Of a stretch of DNA of 64,000 nt, positions 43,101 through 49,005 are shown one piece after another; the first letter of the stretch is position 1; every line of letters starts with the position of its first letter. The DNA comes from Dasyornis broadbenti (lineage: Eukaryota; Chordata; Aves; Passeriformes; Dasyornithidae). The stretch lies in NCBI GenBank assembly GCA_013397935.1, contig VZRN01006619.1, positions 3,843,049-3,907,048 on the forward strand. Reading direction: 5' to 3'. The notes under the pieces were generated by a model. That model was not told the DNA's origin. It did not search any database and worked only from the letters and a program-made list of their open reading frames with translations. The position numbers and the translations under genes are program-made.

Positions 43101-44328
43101 AGCTGCAGTTTTATCCCAGGTTTTGCACATTTTTTTTCTAAATAATGTCATGTCAGGCTTGAAATACTTCAGACATTGTCATCATTGTACCCTGTAGAAA
43201 ACATTTGTTCTATATGGTTTAGTAATGCTGTTCTGCAAACAAGAGGCAAGTTGTGGGTACCACATGCAAGTTATATGATTTAAATGTGTTTTGAGTCTAA
43301 CTGGTTCTCAGAAGCATGAGCAAGTTCATTATTACCAAGGTAATATATGCTCAGATGGACTTAGTCTGTGGGATAATATTATTTTACCTTCTCATAATTT
43401 CTTTTTGACTTTTCAGGCAAGAAGAAAAGAAAACGTCCCAGCCAGGTGAAAGACCCATGAAAGATGAACGCATTTTAAACCTGCAGAAGAAGATTGTAGA
43501 AAAAACAATGGAGCGTAAAAAGCAAGCAGGATTCTTAAAGATTATCCCCCAGAAAACCAGAATCGTGTCAAGCAAGGTCTGGTTATTATATAAGGAGAAA
43601 AGCTCTGCAAGAGACCTGCTGTTCACAGACCTTTGCTCAACTGCCAGCACTGGCAAGGGGGCAGAGGCAGATGGTGCCATACATGGCTGGCAATAGCAAC
43701 ACCCTGCCTTCTGCACAGGCACGATTTCTCCAGCCACGGCCTTGACCTCACCTTCTTGTCACACATTCTGCTACCACAGAGCAGGGCTCATCCATTCAAC
43801 ACCTGCCTTCCCACTCTTACCACCACACACTCATCCCATCAAAACAGCATCTTACTCTGTCTCCAACTCTTGTCTTTCCCAGCTTCCTATCACACACATC
43901 CCATCCAAGGCATGTTACAGTTTATTATTCCCATGGTTTTATGGAGAGTTGCAGCTATGTTTGTCTTCTTAAACTGGGCAACCCACTCCAGTTACCTTTC
44001 TAGTCATTATGTCAAGTTTGATGTTGACAAACTTCCCAATCATATTAGCAAACAAAGTGTGTTGTCAGCCAGCAGGATTATCAAATAGAAGTTCAGTGTA
44101 TTCTCTACAGAGAACCACTGTATCACCTGCAGTCTGATCATCTCTGTGTCTTTCCTGCAGGATTCTTTGCAATGGAAACATTGGAAAGAACTGGAAGAGA
44201 GTCGGGAAAGACAGTTCAAAATCCTTCAGCATGGCTTAATGGACAGAGAAGCAGCTCAGAAAAGGGCTGCTATTGTGGCAGCAAGAAGTGGAACCAAAGC
44301 CTGCGTACTGCGCTCTGATCTAAAATAA
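4027..44328 (+). CDS. CFAP99: CFAP99, cilia and flagella associated protein 99 (14 coding exons, 5' end missing)
   Basis: Coding exons: 4027-4171, 6211-6305, 12079-12191, 14370-14550, 19272-19352, 22442-22507, 23485-23544, 27476-27564, 29826-30030, 31797-31938, 33101-33252, 36677-36882, 43417-43576 and 44161-44328. All junctions are GT/AG and phases match, giving 620 residues and a stop; numbering below counts from the first visible residue. Residues 1-118 are a helical N-terminal domain with CTEYKS, NAFYVQDGR and the landmark NTWIKDEW. Residues 119-178 hold a proline-rich linker. Residues 248-620 are highly charged and coiled-coil-like, with the motif GHGLFGEMSVVELHERL near 446. From family knowledge, CFAP99 is a ciliary axoneme-associated protein of poorly defined function; it is not an enzyme. 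The gene lies directly upstream of RNF4 in the same orientation, as in human. Recognition is by remembered family motifs and synteny, without a database search. Confidence 0.88.
4172..6210 (+). other. CFAP99 intron
   Basis: A phase-1 intron of about 2 kb. Apart from a short antisense CR1 tail near 5763-5825, I see only AT-rich unique sequence and no other gene. Confidence 0.7.
5763..5825 (-). mobile_element. CR1 LINE 3'-end fragment
   Basis: The stretch contains TCATTTGGGTTGGAAAAGAC and then CTCTAAGATCATTGAAC, the reverse complement of the CR1 3' tail. It is a short, diverged, 5'-truncated copy. Confidence 0.65.
6211..6305 (+). CDS. CFAP99: CFAP99 coding exon b
   Basis: The acceptor is TTTTGATAG and the donor GTAATC. 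Two leading bases complete a Val codon begun in the previous exon, then 31 codons follow, including ICYLATFQLEEMGLQHF and IVKSLDTAKMQK. This is the continuation expected of the CFAP99 N-terminal helical domain. It ends in phase 0. Confidence 0.85.
6306..12078 (+). other. CFAP99 intron, no gene seen
   Basis: A 5.8-kb phase-0 intron. Open frames on either strand are short and compositionally non-coding. No CR1 piece was recognised in it. Confidence 0.6.
12079..12191 (+). CDS. CFAP99: CFAP99 coding exon c (WIKDEW exon)
   Basis: It encodes 37 residues, including FLRFLFKKKNLNTWIKDEW and YVKENWIDPLL, plus two bases of an Arg codon. I chose the acceptor ending TTATTATTAG at 12078. It is the only one of three nearby AGs that keeps phase 0 with the previous exon and also restores the family-like KFLRFLF segment. 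An AG at 12086 would shift the frame. One at 12099 keeps frame but drops seven residues. The donor is GTAAGT. Confidence 0.85.
12192..14369 (+). other. CFAP99 intron
   Basis: A 2.2-kb phase-2 intron with no transposon recognised. A short direct repeat of GGCAAGACTGT lies near 13987-14012. Confidence 0.6.
14370..14550 (+). CDS. CFAP99: CFAP99 coding exon d (proline-rich linker)
   Basis: The acceptor is TTTATTTGAAG and the donor GTAAGT. One leading base completes Arg, giving ...DPLL-R-WQPKVQQL across the junction, which supports the pairing. It encodes 60 residues: a short helix (QQLIEKLTDKL) and then a proline-rich stretch with PRAIPLPPPAPLPVLAKSKP. It ends in phase 0. Confidence 0.85.
15696..16003 (+). 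repeat. 152-bp direct tandem duplication (two copies)
   Basis: Copy 1 spans about 15696-15847 and copy 2 about 15848-16003. Both start AGCTTGTGTGAATCTAAAG and run through CACATTGTTACCAGTATCAC to GAACAGAGACTG. By eye they differ at only a few positions, for example AAAGCC against AAAGGC, GTGTAGT against GTGCAGT, and a small insertion at the end of copy 2. The high identity suggests a recent event. Confidence 0.95.
17661..17677 (+). repeat. (GTCT)n microsatellite
   Basis: About four perfect tetranucleotide units of GTCT. Confidence 0.8.
19272..19352 (+). CDS. CFAP99: CFAP99 coding exon e
   Basis: The acceptor is TTTTAATATAG and the donor GTAAGT. It is 27 codons in phase 0/0: APPSTYKPPKERKQLEE and then a Lys-rich helix. 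It continues the linker from the preceding exon into charged sequence. As a multiple of three it could be skipped without changing the frame. Confidence 0.82.
19353..22441 (+). other. CFAP99 intron with a large CR1 insertion
   Basis: A 3.1-kb phase-0 intron. About 950 bp of it is a CR1 copy (21396-22345). The open frames between 21580 and 22330 are all CR1 remnants. The 102-codon frame at 20449-20757 looks like chance. Confidence 0.7.
21396..22345 (+). mobile_element. CR1 LINE, 5'-truncated copy with end of the reverse-transcriptase ORF and 3'UTR
   Basis: The copy starts inside the ORF2 reverse-transcriptase region: near 21408 it reads GPVLFHILINDI, a recognisable RT segment. It then meets an in-frame stop. 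Near 21473 it reads FAGDTKLG where an active RT would have FADD, so the catalytic Asp pair is broken. The 3' end has GGTCCCTTCCAACCC and TGATTCTGTGA. It is a dead copy in an intron of CFAP99, inserted in sense orientation. Confidence 0.92.
22442..22507 (+). CDS. CFAP99: CFAP99 coding exon f
   Basis: The acceptor is TTTTAATTTTAG and the donor GTATGG. It is 22 codons in phase 0/0: DLLLKANTNLFRCATIKPEK and RE. It is short, but the splice sites are good and its phase fits both neighbours. Confidence 0.78.
23147..23227 (+). repeat. (TA)n microsatellite with a duplicated flank
   Basis: Two copies, about 44 bp apart, of a block consisting of TTCA, a (TA)n run, then AGAGTAATATTTCATAG. The flanking sequence is duplicated along with the dinucleotide run. 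Confidence 0.9.
23485..23544 (+). CDS. CFAP99: CFAP99 coding exon g
   Basis: The acceptor is TGAACTGCAG and the donor GTGAGT. It is 20 codons in phase 0/0: NIHDSMESKPAFKAQKIQSK. A small exon supported mainly by splice sites and phase. Confidence 0.75.
23545..27475 (+). other. CFAP99 intron
   Basis: A 3.9-kb phase-0 intron. Its first 600 bp is an unidentified repeat-like segment described separately. The remainder is AT-rich and holds nothing I can name. Confidence 0.6.
23650..24180. repeat. Unidentified purine-rich, repeat-like segment
   Basis: This block differs from the surrounding AT-rich intron: it is rich in CAGGTC, CAGGAGACA and CCAGTCAGG words. Near 23911-23960 it resembles the block at 28244-28290 (GGTCCAGCCAAAAGTCCAGTC against AGCTCCAGCCAGGAAGCCAAG). 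It may be an old interspersed repeat; I cannot name the family. Confidence 0.35.
27476..27564 (+). CDS. CFAP99: CFAP99 coding exon h
   Basis: The acceptor is TTTCCTGACAG and the donor GTATGA. It encodes 29 residues, including IPIKLNTAAILREDALYQ and then RKLEEELK, plus two bases of Arg. NTAAILRE followed by a charged helix marks the start of the coiled-coil half. Confidence 0.85.
27565..29825 (+). other. CFAP99 intron
   Basis: A 2.3-kb phase-2 intron. It contains a repeat-like GC-richer block (28050-28440) and AT microsatellite-like sequence near 29090-29135. No gene is seen. Confidence 0.6.
28050..28440. repeat. Unidentified repeat-like segment, possibly related to 23650-24180
   Basis: GC-richer than the intron around it, with many CAGCAG, CCAGCCAGGA and AGTCAAG words and a short CACACACAC run. 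It shares word content with the block at 23650-24180, so both may be copies of one old interspersed repeat. The family was not identified. Confidence 0.33.
29826..30030 (+). CDS. CFAP99: CFAP99 coding exon i (coiled coil)
   Basis: The acceptor is TTCCTCCCTTGCAG and the donor GTAATA. One base completes Arg, then 68 residues follow, including GAGDPSEFLKWQKQMREKD, LEEQLAEIECRRLQGKLSYE and VLARQNVIQENKKKADLLRE. This is strongly helical. It is one of the most confidently coding exons in the window. The long antisense frame over it (29657-30154) is a shadow. Confidence 0.9.
30031..31796 (+). other. CFAP99 intron
   Basis: A 1.8-kb phase-0 intron. Apart from a 105-codon minus-strand frame at 31086-31403, discussed under findings, I see only AT-rich unique sequence. 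Confidence 0.6.
31797..31938 (+). CDS. CFAP99: CFAP99 coding exon j (coiled coil)
   Basis: The acceptor is TTTGTGATTTAG and the donor GTATTT. It encodes 47 residues: KAELMHLYAEKHQQEQKEMK, ELVAQVMEGHKNVKQVKAKI and QEYKKQI, plus one base of Val. A continuous amphipathic helix in frame with the previous exon. Confidence 0.87.
31939..33100 (+). other. CFAP99 intron
   Basis: A 1.2-kb phase-1 intron with no repeat or gene recognised. Confidence 0.6.
33101..33252 (+). CDS. CFAP99: CFAP99 coding exon k
   Basis: The acceptor is TTATCTTTCAG and the donor GTAAGC. Two bases complete Val, then 50 residues follow, including ESGELLRQALEEEEDEYRKR, YELIQQIRAIES and RYKFVDLTE. The helix is followed by a conserved-looking TPSIRYKFVDLTE turn that leads into GHGLFGEMS of the next exon. 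Confidence 0.9.
33640..34174 (+). mobile_element. CR1 LINE 3' portion
   Basis: A sense-strand CR1 running from the GATCCCACCTGGAGTGCTGT region through AAATTGAGGATGCCCCATCC to GGTCCCTTCCAACTC and a TGATTCTAT tail. It is 5'-truncated, with only 3' sequence and no intact frame. It resembles the 21396-22345 copy. Confidence 0.92.
34571..34705 (+). repeat. (GATATA)n hexanucleotide microsatellite
   Basis: About 17 near-perfect GATATA units, followed by a degenerate ATAGATAGATATATCGATAT end. The frame that reads Ser-Ile repeats on the minus strand is an artefact of this array. Confidence 0.97.
34837..34911 (-). mobile_element. CR1 LINE 3'-end fragment
   Basis: It starts ATCATAGAATCATCAATG and continues TCAAGATCATCCAGTCCAAC, the reverse complement of a CR1 tail. 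It is short and 5'-truncated. Confidence 0.8.
35752..35970 (+). mobile_element. CR1 LINE fragment
   Basis: A sense fragment with AGACAGGACAAGATGAAATG, TTTCTTCCCAGAAGAGGTTG and CCAGGGCAGTGGTTGA. It has a small internal deletion before GTGGCACTTAAGGATATGG, and the tail is missing. Confidence 0.8.
36677..36882 (+). CDS. CFAP99: CFAP99 coding exon l (GHGLFGEMS exon)
   Basis: The acceptor is ATGTTCTCTAG. It encodes 68 residues: TGGHGLFGEMSVVELHERLA, LLKEAQKAAEEEKRDQIIH, EKQAKEQLILDKLDQISQF and RAELGRAAAL, plus two bases of Lys. The donor is GTCAGT, a weaker GT site. It is supported because G at 43417 completes the Lys codon and the next exon continues the helix (AAAL-K-QEEKK). Confidence 0.9.
40125..40157 (+). 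repeat. (GGA)n trinucleotide tract
   Basis: An imperfect GGA/GAA polypurine run, just after a 13-bp direct repeat (GCATAATGTGAAG, twice) at 40090-40117. Confidence 0.9.
40215..40510 (+). mobile_element. CR1 LINE 3' portion
   Basis: Sense-strand CR1 words include GGCATTGGCACAGGCTGTCC, GAGAGGTTGTGGAGTC and CCCAGAGGTCCCTTCCAGCC, ending GTGTGATTCAG. It is 5'-truncated. Confidence 0.88.
43417..43576 (+). CDS. CFAP99: CFAP99 coding exon m
   Basis: The acceptor is TTTTTGACTTTTCAG and the donor GTCTGG. One base completes Lys, then 53 residues follow, including MKDERILNLQKKIVEKTMER and KKQAGFLKIIPQKTRIVSSK. The Lys-rich helix ends in a basic tail. The frame runs about 120 bp past the donor before a stop, so a read-through isoform is possible but unsupported. 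Confidence 0.87.
44161..44328 (+). CDS. CFAP99: CFAP99 last coding exon with stop
   Basis: The acceptor is GTGTCTTTCCTGCAG. It encodes 55 residues: DSLQWKHWKELEESRERQFK, ILQHGLMDREAAQKRAAIVA and ARSGTKACVLRSDLK, then TAA. The strong acceptor, phase match and charged helix make it the terminal exon. The stop lies inside an AATAAA hexamer. Confidence 0.9.
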   Translation, partial: DSLQWKHWKELEESRERQFKILQHGLMDREAAQKRAAIVAARSGTKACVLRSDLK

Positions 44329-44329
44329 A
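44324..44329 (+). terminator. AATAAA poly(A) signal overlapping the CFAP99 stop codon
   Basis: AATAAA occupies 44324-44329 and the TAA stop is 44326-44328. If used, the 3'UTR would be only about 10-30 nt. I saw no other canonical AATAAA in the next few hundred bases, but variant signals further down cannot be excluded. Confidence 0.45.
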
Positions 44330-47300
44330 ATCCATTTGGAACAAATTCAGGCATGCTGGAAATATCCCAGTGTACCTATTTACTACAAGGCTGAGTTTTA
44401 TTCTTTATTTCACCTTTACAGTGTGATTAGAAAGATGTGGGTCTTCTATTCTTACAACAGAGTAAAAAGGGGGGGGGGTGTAATATAATTTTTTAATATT
44501 GTTTTATTCATGATATCATGAATAGTTATAGAATTATTTTTTTCTGCTAGAATCAAAAGCTTTAAGAAGCGGAAACTTTAACACCATAGCTCCTACAGAG
44601 TAATGACAAATATCTGCTTAAGAATGTCAAGGCCTGTATTTCTGGTTTTGGATACTAGGGCATGGTTTGCTACACACATTTTTCCAAAAGAACAAAAATG
44701 AGGGCAAATCCCAAGGAACATCTGTTTACATATGCATCTTTTCAGAAGGCATGGTCAGCCCCAGTTCCTAGCACATCTTCTTACATGACAGTAACTGTAT
44801 TAGAGGATCATCAGTTTCAATGCTGTTTTAGAGGATGAGGGGGAACCTGTTTAGATGGTTTAGATGATATGAAAGCCTCCAGGAGCCAGAGTCTAGATTC
44901 AGTGACCCAGGCAGACCATCCCTCTATTTGCAGATGTAAATCTCTTCAGTCTTGAAACAGTGGAGGGAGAACATAACATTGATCTTTATTTAGAGAGCTG
45001 CTTCCAGAAAAAGTCAAAATCCTGTTACTCACCTAGAAGATAATTTTCCCTCTATGATAATTTCTATAATGTGTAAAACAGCCTTTAAATCACAAAACTT
45101 ACCCAGGCACAAAGCCAAGGAGGATATAGATCGGAATTAAAATCTGCCCAGCAGTAAGACTATGTAATGTATTTCAATTTTAACTCAATGCCAGTTACTA
45201 AGTGTTTAATTATGGCTACTGCAAATATTTTAATTGAAGGAGACTGTCACTGACATTAGAGTCAGGCAGCTGCTTCTAACACTCTCACAACATTGCATTT
45301 CTCACTTTTTATTGAAAGAGGTCTAATGAAATTCTTTTGTTGCCATCTAGCTGTGAAGATCACTTCCACAACCCGCAAGCTGATAAAAAGTGCTGTATTT
45401 TTCACTTGAAGTAAATGCTATAGTAGTCCACAACGGCAATGAAGGTAGGGCTCATGCTCCATAGCAAGGGTTAAGAGACAGAGGAGAGCAAAAAGAAGGA
45501 ATCATAGAAGCAGAACTACACAGAAAAGGGAACTATGATACCATGTCTAGTAGGGTATTGTAATACCTGTAAATGACAAACCCTTGGTGGCAGGGAGTTT
45601 GTCTTCCTTTGTGGTTATTCAGCATTCTTTTGCACTGTATTGCAGAGCAACAAAGCTAAGTGGTGACCCGAACACCTTGATTTTCCAGAAGTCAGCAATT
45701 AACAGCTGACACTCATGGTCTAGGATATTGCATGGCTGAACAGCTCTTCTTGAACCTTCCCACAAGAATTTAAAAAAGAAAAAAGAAAAGATTCATTAAG
45801 CAGATAGGGAGGTCATGTGGAAATTTCAAAACCCCATCATACTGCAGGCTTCTCCCCCTCTGATTTTGAACCAAGTTTTTAAAATTCTTACTGAATTGCA
45901 ACCAAGCTGATTCAGAACTATTTCCTTCTCCATATTTCCCTTGCTCTCAAATGAAAGGACTGAGCAATAGAGGAATCTCAGTAACCTAGATGTGGAATTT
46001 TTGCCTTAGGAAGTCAAAGGTATCTCTATTGCTACTTTAGGCTCTGAGGCATAAAGTCATCTTCAGAATCAATGTTTTGAGGAATGTAGAAGAATGTGTT
46101 TTGAAGAAAATACCAATATAGTCATACATTGGTATTTTTGTATCAATACACAGAATAACATAAAAAATACCACTTTCCTCCTGACAAATGTGTATAACTT
46201 GATGCTGGACACAGCAGATCCTATCCAGAACCGCACTGCCCCTCGCTTCTAGAGCACGTTTTCTGGTATTCCTGTGTGGTACACAGAAACCTGAGGTGAC
46301 CCAATGCAGAGCCACCAAAGGTCTGCTGGGATTTGTTAGCCTTGTGTTGCAAAAGCAGCTGCAATGCCACTGGAGCCAGGTGAGCTGTGAAGCCACACAG
46401 GTCATTGAGACTTGCTGCCTCAGCTGGTGCCTGTGGCAGGGACTATCCACCACTGGTTCAGCCACACACAGATAATTGAGTGAACAATGCCTCTATGCTT
46501 GCTTCATGGAAACACAGGTGGATGAATAATTCATGACTCATTCATTTACACATTTGTTACACCATTTGCAGCCAAGAAGAGGAGCCTGAGTGAACAAGGC
46601 TGACTCTGAAATAATCCATCAAAACAGAGTAACAAAATCAGAGGTTGCACCTGTCTGATCATAGTGACAGACTCATAAGGAAACATTTTATAGTGCTAGA
46701 AGCTGCACATTCCACAGATATCTCATTTCAGCATAAACAGCCAGACCACAGAAGCCTTCACATGCCACTACAGTGTGAGGAGGTGTAACAAAGCCCAGAT
46801 TACCCGAGGAAGACCAAGGGGTTTTGCCATGTGACAGGCACTGCACAGAAGGGGCTCACCACTCATGCAATGTGGTCACTGCTTGCTGGCATTTGGCTCC
46901 CTCTTCCACATCAGCCTCAGGAACAAGAGAAAGCCCACGGTCAATGACTGCCATGCCAGGTAATCCAACATGCCCTAGAGAACAAAGGTATTTTATTATT
47001 TAAATGAAATTAAAGACCCAGAGATGGTTATGTTGGGATGGCAAGGAAAAAAAAAACAAACCTAGTATAAATCTCCAGCACTCTTCACCCTGAGAAGGAG
47101 AAAAGAAGACAAGTCACCAGGGAAAGCTACCAGTTCATCTACAAATAGCCCAATTGCCAGGCACAGGGCAGTAAGAATCCAGAGAAAGAAAGATGCTCAT
47201 TGCACTAAGGTAAACCTGTTGGGAAAAACCCGTTTTGATAGTGAGGTGAGGGCCTTGAAACACCTCTGCAAGTGTTTATGCATTAGACATCGGATCTGGA

Positions 47301-47369
47301 GTAATTGTCCCATGAGTAAAAGGTAACAATCTCCCCCACTGATGGCTCTGATGAATTTTGCTCAGTCTT
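44330..47369. other. Intergenic spacer between CFAP99 and RNF4
   Basis: About 3 kb without a supported gene, probably starting with CFAP99 3'UTR. It contains a run of ten G at 44469-44478, a retroviral primer-site-like motif near 45652, and a 142-codon minus-strand frame (46037-46465) that looks like chance. Confidence 0.55.
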
Positions 47370-47502
47370 TTGGAAACATAGTGAGAAAAACAAGTTTTTC
47401 ACAGAAAGGGTGATTAGATACTGGAATGGACTGCCCAGGGAGATGGAGTCACCATTCTTGGAGGTGTTTAAGGAATGACTGGACATGGCCATGGTCTTGT
47501 CA
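47370..47502 (+). mobile_element. Outer CR1 copy, left part
   Basis: Sense CR1 sequence includes GTGATTAGATACTGGAATGG, CTGCCCAGGGAGATGGAGTC and GGAGGTGTTTAAGGAATGAC, then stops at GGCCATGGTCTTGT. The expected CR1 continuation (GTTGACATGGTGGTGTTTGG) is found 860 bp further on at 48366, so this copy was split by a later insertion. Confidence 0.8.
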
Positions 47503-48361
47503 CAGAAAATTGAGAATAAAACTCCTTAACACCAATGTAGTATTAAGTAGCAGGCAGTATTTTATTACGGCACTGGATGCTAACTTGGCCTAACGTGCAT
47601 GCCTGGCTCAGGATGGTATGTATTTATTAACCAAGGATCACAGAATCACGTAACATTCTGAGTTGGAAGGGACCCAAAAGGATCGAGTCCAACTCTTGGC
47701 CCTGCACAGGACCATCCCCAAGAATCACATCATGTGATTGCCCTGAGAGCATTGTCCAAACACTCCTTGAACTCTGTCAGGTTTGGTGCTGTAATCACTT
47801 CCCTGGGGAGCATGTTTCAGTGCCCAACTACCCTCTGGCTGAAGAGCCTTTTTCTAATATGCAACCTAAACCTTCACTAACACAACTTCATGCCATGCCC
47901 ACAGGTCCTGTCACTGTCACCACCGAGAAGAACAGTACTTGCCCGTCTTCTTCCCCTCACCAGAAAGCTGTAACTGCAATGAGGTCTCCCCTCGGCCTTC
48001 TCCAGGCTGAACAGACTAAGTGTCCTCAGCCACTCCTCATAGAGCTTTCCCTCAAGGCCCTTCACCGTATTTGTCACCCTACTTTAGATGCTATTACTTT
48101 AGTATCTTCCTTATATTATGGTGTACATATTGATGAGAAAAGTGTTGAAGTTGCCTGAGTTTGTCCGGTGAGCCTCAGAGGGGCCTCTTGAGGGTCTTTA
48201 GGAACCCCTGGTGTTCTTCCATATATGGTGGTGTTTTACACCCTTGGTGTAAAAGCTGCACAATGTTTCTGAAGGAACTGGATTGAGCTGACTTGGCTTG
48301 TTACAAGCTGCAGTAACCACCATTCCTTTAACTGCTCCTTCTGCATGAGCAATTTATAACA
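47503..48361 (-). mobile_element. ERVL-like LTR remnant inserted in CR1, itself split by a second CR1
   Basis: Read on the minus strand, an element begins TGTTATAAATTGC at 48361 and ends ACTTAATACTACA at 47536, with terminal TG...CA. Near the end it has a TATA-like TTAATAAATA and, about 50 bp later, AATAAA. After the CA comes T and then TGGTGTTAAGGAG, which resembles a tRNA-Leu primer-binding site of ERVL-class elements. About 33 bp of internal sequence follows before the outer CR1 resumes, so the element is a truncated provirus remnant with no coding sequence. Bases 47635-48128 within it are the antisense CR1. Confidence 0.6.
47635..48128 (-). mobile_element. Inner antisense CR1 copy
   Basis: Reverse-complement CR1 sequence includes GGATCACAGAATCACG, AGTTGGAAGGGACCC, AGGTCTCCCCTCGGCCTTC and TCCAGGCTGAACAGACTAAG. 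It is a roughly 490-bp, 5'-truncated copy sitting inside the LTR remnant. Confidence 0.9.
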
Positions 48362-48363
48362 TT

Positions 48364-48458
48364 CTGGTTGACATGGTGGTGTTTGGTCATAGGTTGGACT
48401 TGATGATCTCAAAGGTCTTTTCCGACCTAAGTGATTTTGTGATTCTGAGATTCTGTGA
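48364..48458 (+). mobile_element. Outer CR1 copy, right part (3' tail)
   Basis: It starts at GGTTGACATGGTGGTGTTTG and ends with GATTTTGTGATTCTGAGATTCTGTGA, a CR1 3' terminus written here with its imperfect repeats. It joins logically to the left part that ends at 47502. Confidence 0.85.
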
Positions 48459-48469
48459 AACGTTTCCAG

Positions 48470-48480
48470 AAGATGGCGGG
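48470..48480 (+). promoter_or_regulatory. YY1-type motif
   Basis: AAGATGGCGGG matches the core of the YY1 consensus. It lies about 12 bp after the 3' end of the CR1 fragment and about 390 bp before the exon 1 donor. Confidence 0.6.
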
Positions 48481-48692
48481 GGAGGGTGAGAGCTCTCCAA
48501 AGCTCACACACACTTCACCTCCAGGTACAACTCCTCCGCAGAACACAGCAAAAGCACGGTCTGGCTTCGGCCGCCCCTTTCAGGGTCTGTCAGGGCCGAA
48601 CAAACTCGAGGACCGAGGGGACCTTTCCCGAGTGGCGGCGAGAGGAGGCAGCGGGCCCCAACAGCACCGCGCAGGCCGCACGCCCGTGAGGA

Positions 48693-48712
48693 ACTACAAC
48701 TCCCAGCATGCC
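48693..48712 (+). promoter_or_regulatory. ZNF143/THAP11-type promoter motif
   Basis: ACTACAACTCCCAGCATGCC is a near-perfect match to the long motif known from many vertebrate CpG promoters and bound by ZNF143 with THAP11/HCFC1. It lies about 150-170 bp upstream of the exon 1 donor. Confidence 0.8.
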
Positions 48713-48805
48713 CCGCGGCAGCAGAGGAGGTGGGGCTGCCCGTCTAACTGCTGCCTGATTGACATGCGCGTCGGCCACTCGACGAGGCGCAGGGCCGCGG
48801 CTCCG

Positions 48806-48830
48806 CCAATGGTGGGCGCGCGGGGGCGGG
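48806..48830 (+). promoter_or_regulatory. CCAAT box and GC box
   Basis: CCAAT at 48806-48810 is followed by GGGGGCGGG at 48822-48830, an Sp-type GC box. They lie close to the probable start site, and no TATA box is present, as expected of a housekeeping CpG promoter. Confidence 0.55.
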
Positions 48831-48831
48831 C

Positions 48832-48863
48832 GCTGCCGTGCGCTGCTGCCGGCCGGCTCTGAG
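48832..48863 (+). other. RNF4: RNF4 non-coding exon 1 (3' boundary only)
   Basis: GGCCGGCTCTGAG is followed by a strong donor GTGAGC at 48864. The exon lies in the CpG island just after the GC box, and no ATG-initiated RNF4 frame starts here, so it is 5'UTR. The transcription start is not defined by sequence. Another donor-like GTGAGA at 48943 could make a longer alternative exon. Confidence 0.55.
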
Positions 48864-48940
48864 GTGAGCGCCGCGGGCCGGGGGCTCGGCCGAGGGGAGC
48901 GGTGCTGTCGGGTCTGTCCCTCCCGCTTGCCCGAGGCGGC

Positions 48941-49005
48941 AGGTGAGAGAAGGGAAGAGGAAGGGAAGGAGAAAGGGAAGGGAAGGGGAAGCGGAAGGGG
49001 AAGCA
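48941..49005 (+). repeat. GGAA/GGGAAG polypurine tract
   Basis: About 65 bases of almost pure purine with repeated GGGAAG units and a single C, directly after exon 1 in the CpG island. Confidence 0.9.

Larger units (their letters stand above)
36883..43416 (+). other. CFAP99 intron (largest)
   Basis: A 6.5-kb phase-2 intron. It holds a (GGA)n tract, a CR1 tail at 40215-40510 and a 190-codon open frame (42077-42649) that I do not recognise. Otherwise it is AT-rich unique sequence. Confidence 0.65.

Noticed and set aside
46037..46465. 142-codon minus-strand frame in the intergenic spacer
   Set aside because: No recognisable domain; the composition (many Cys, His and Trp) is typical of chance frames.
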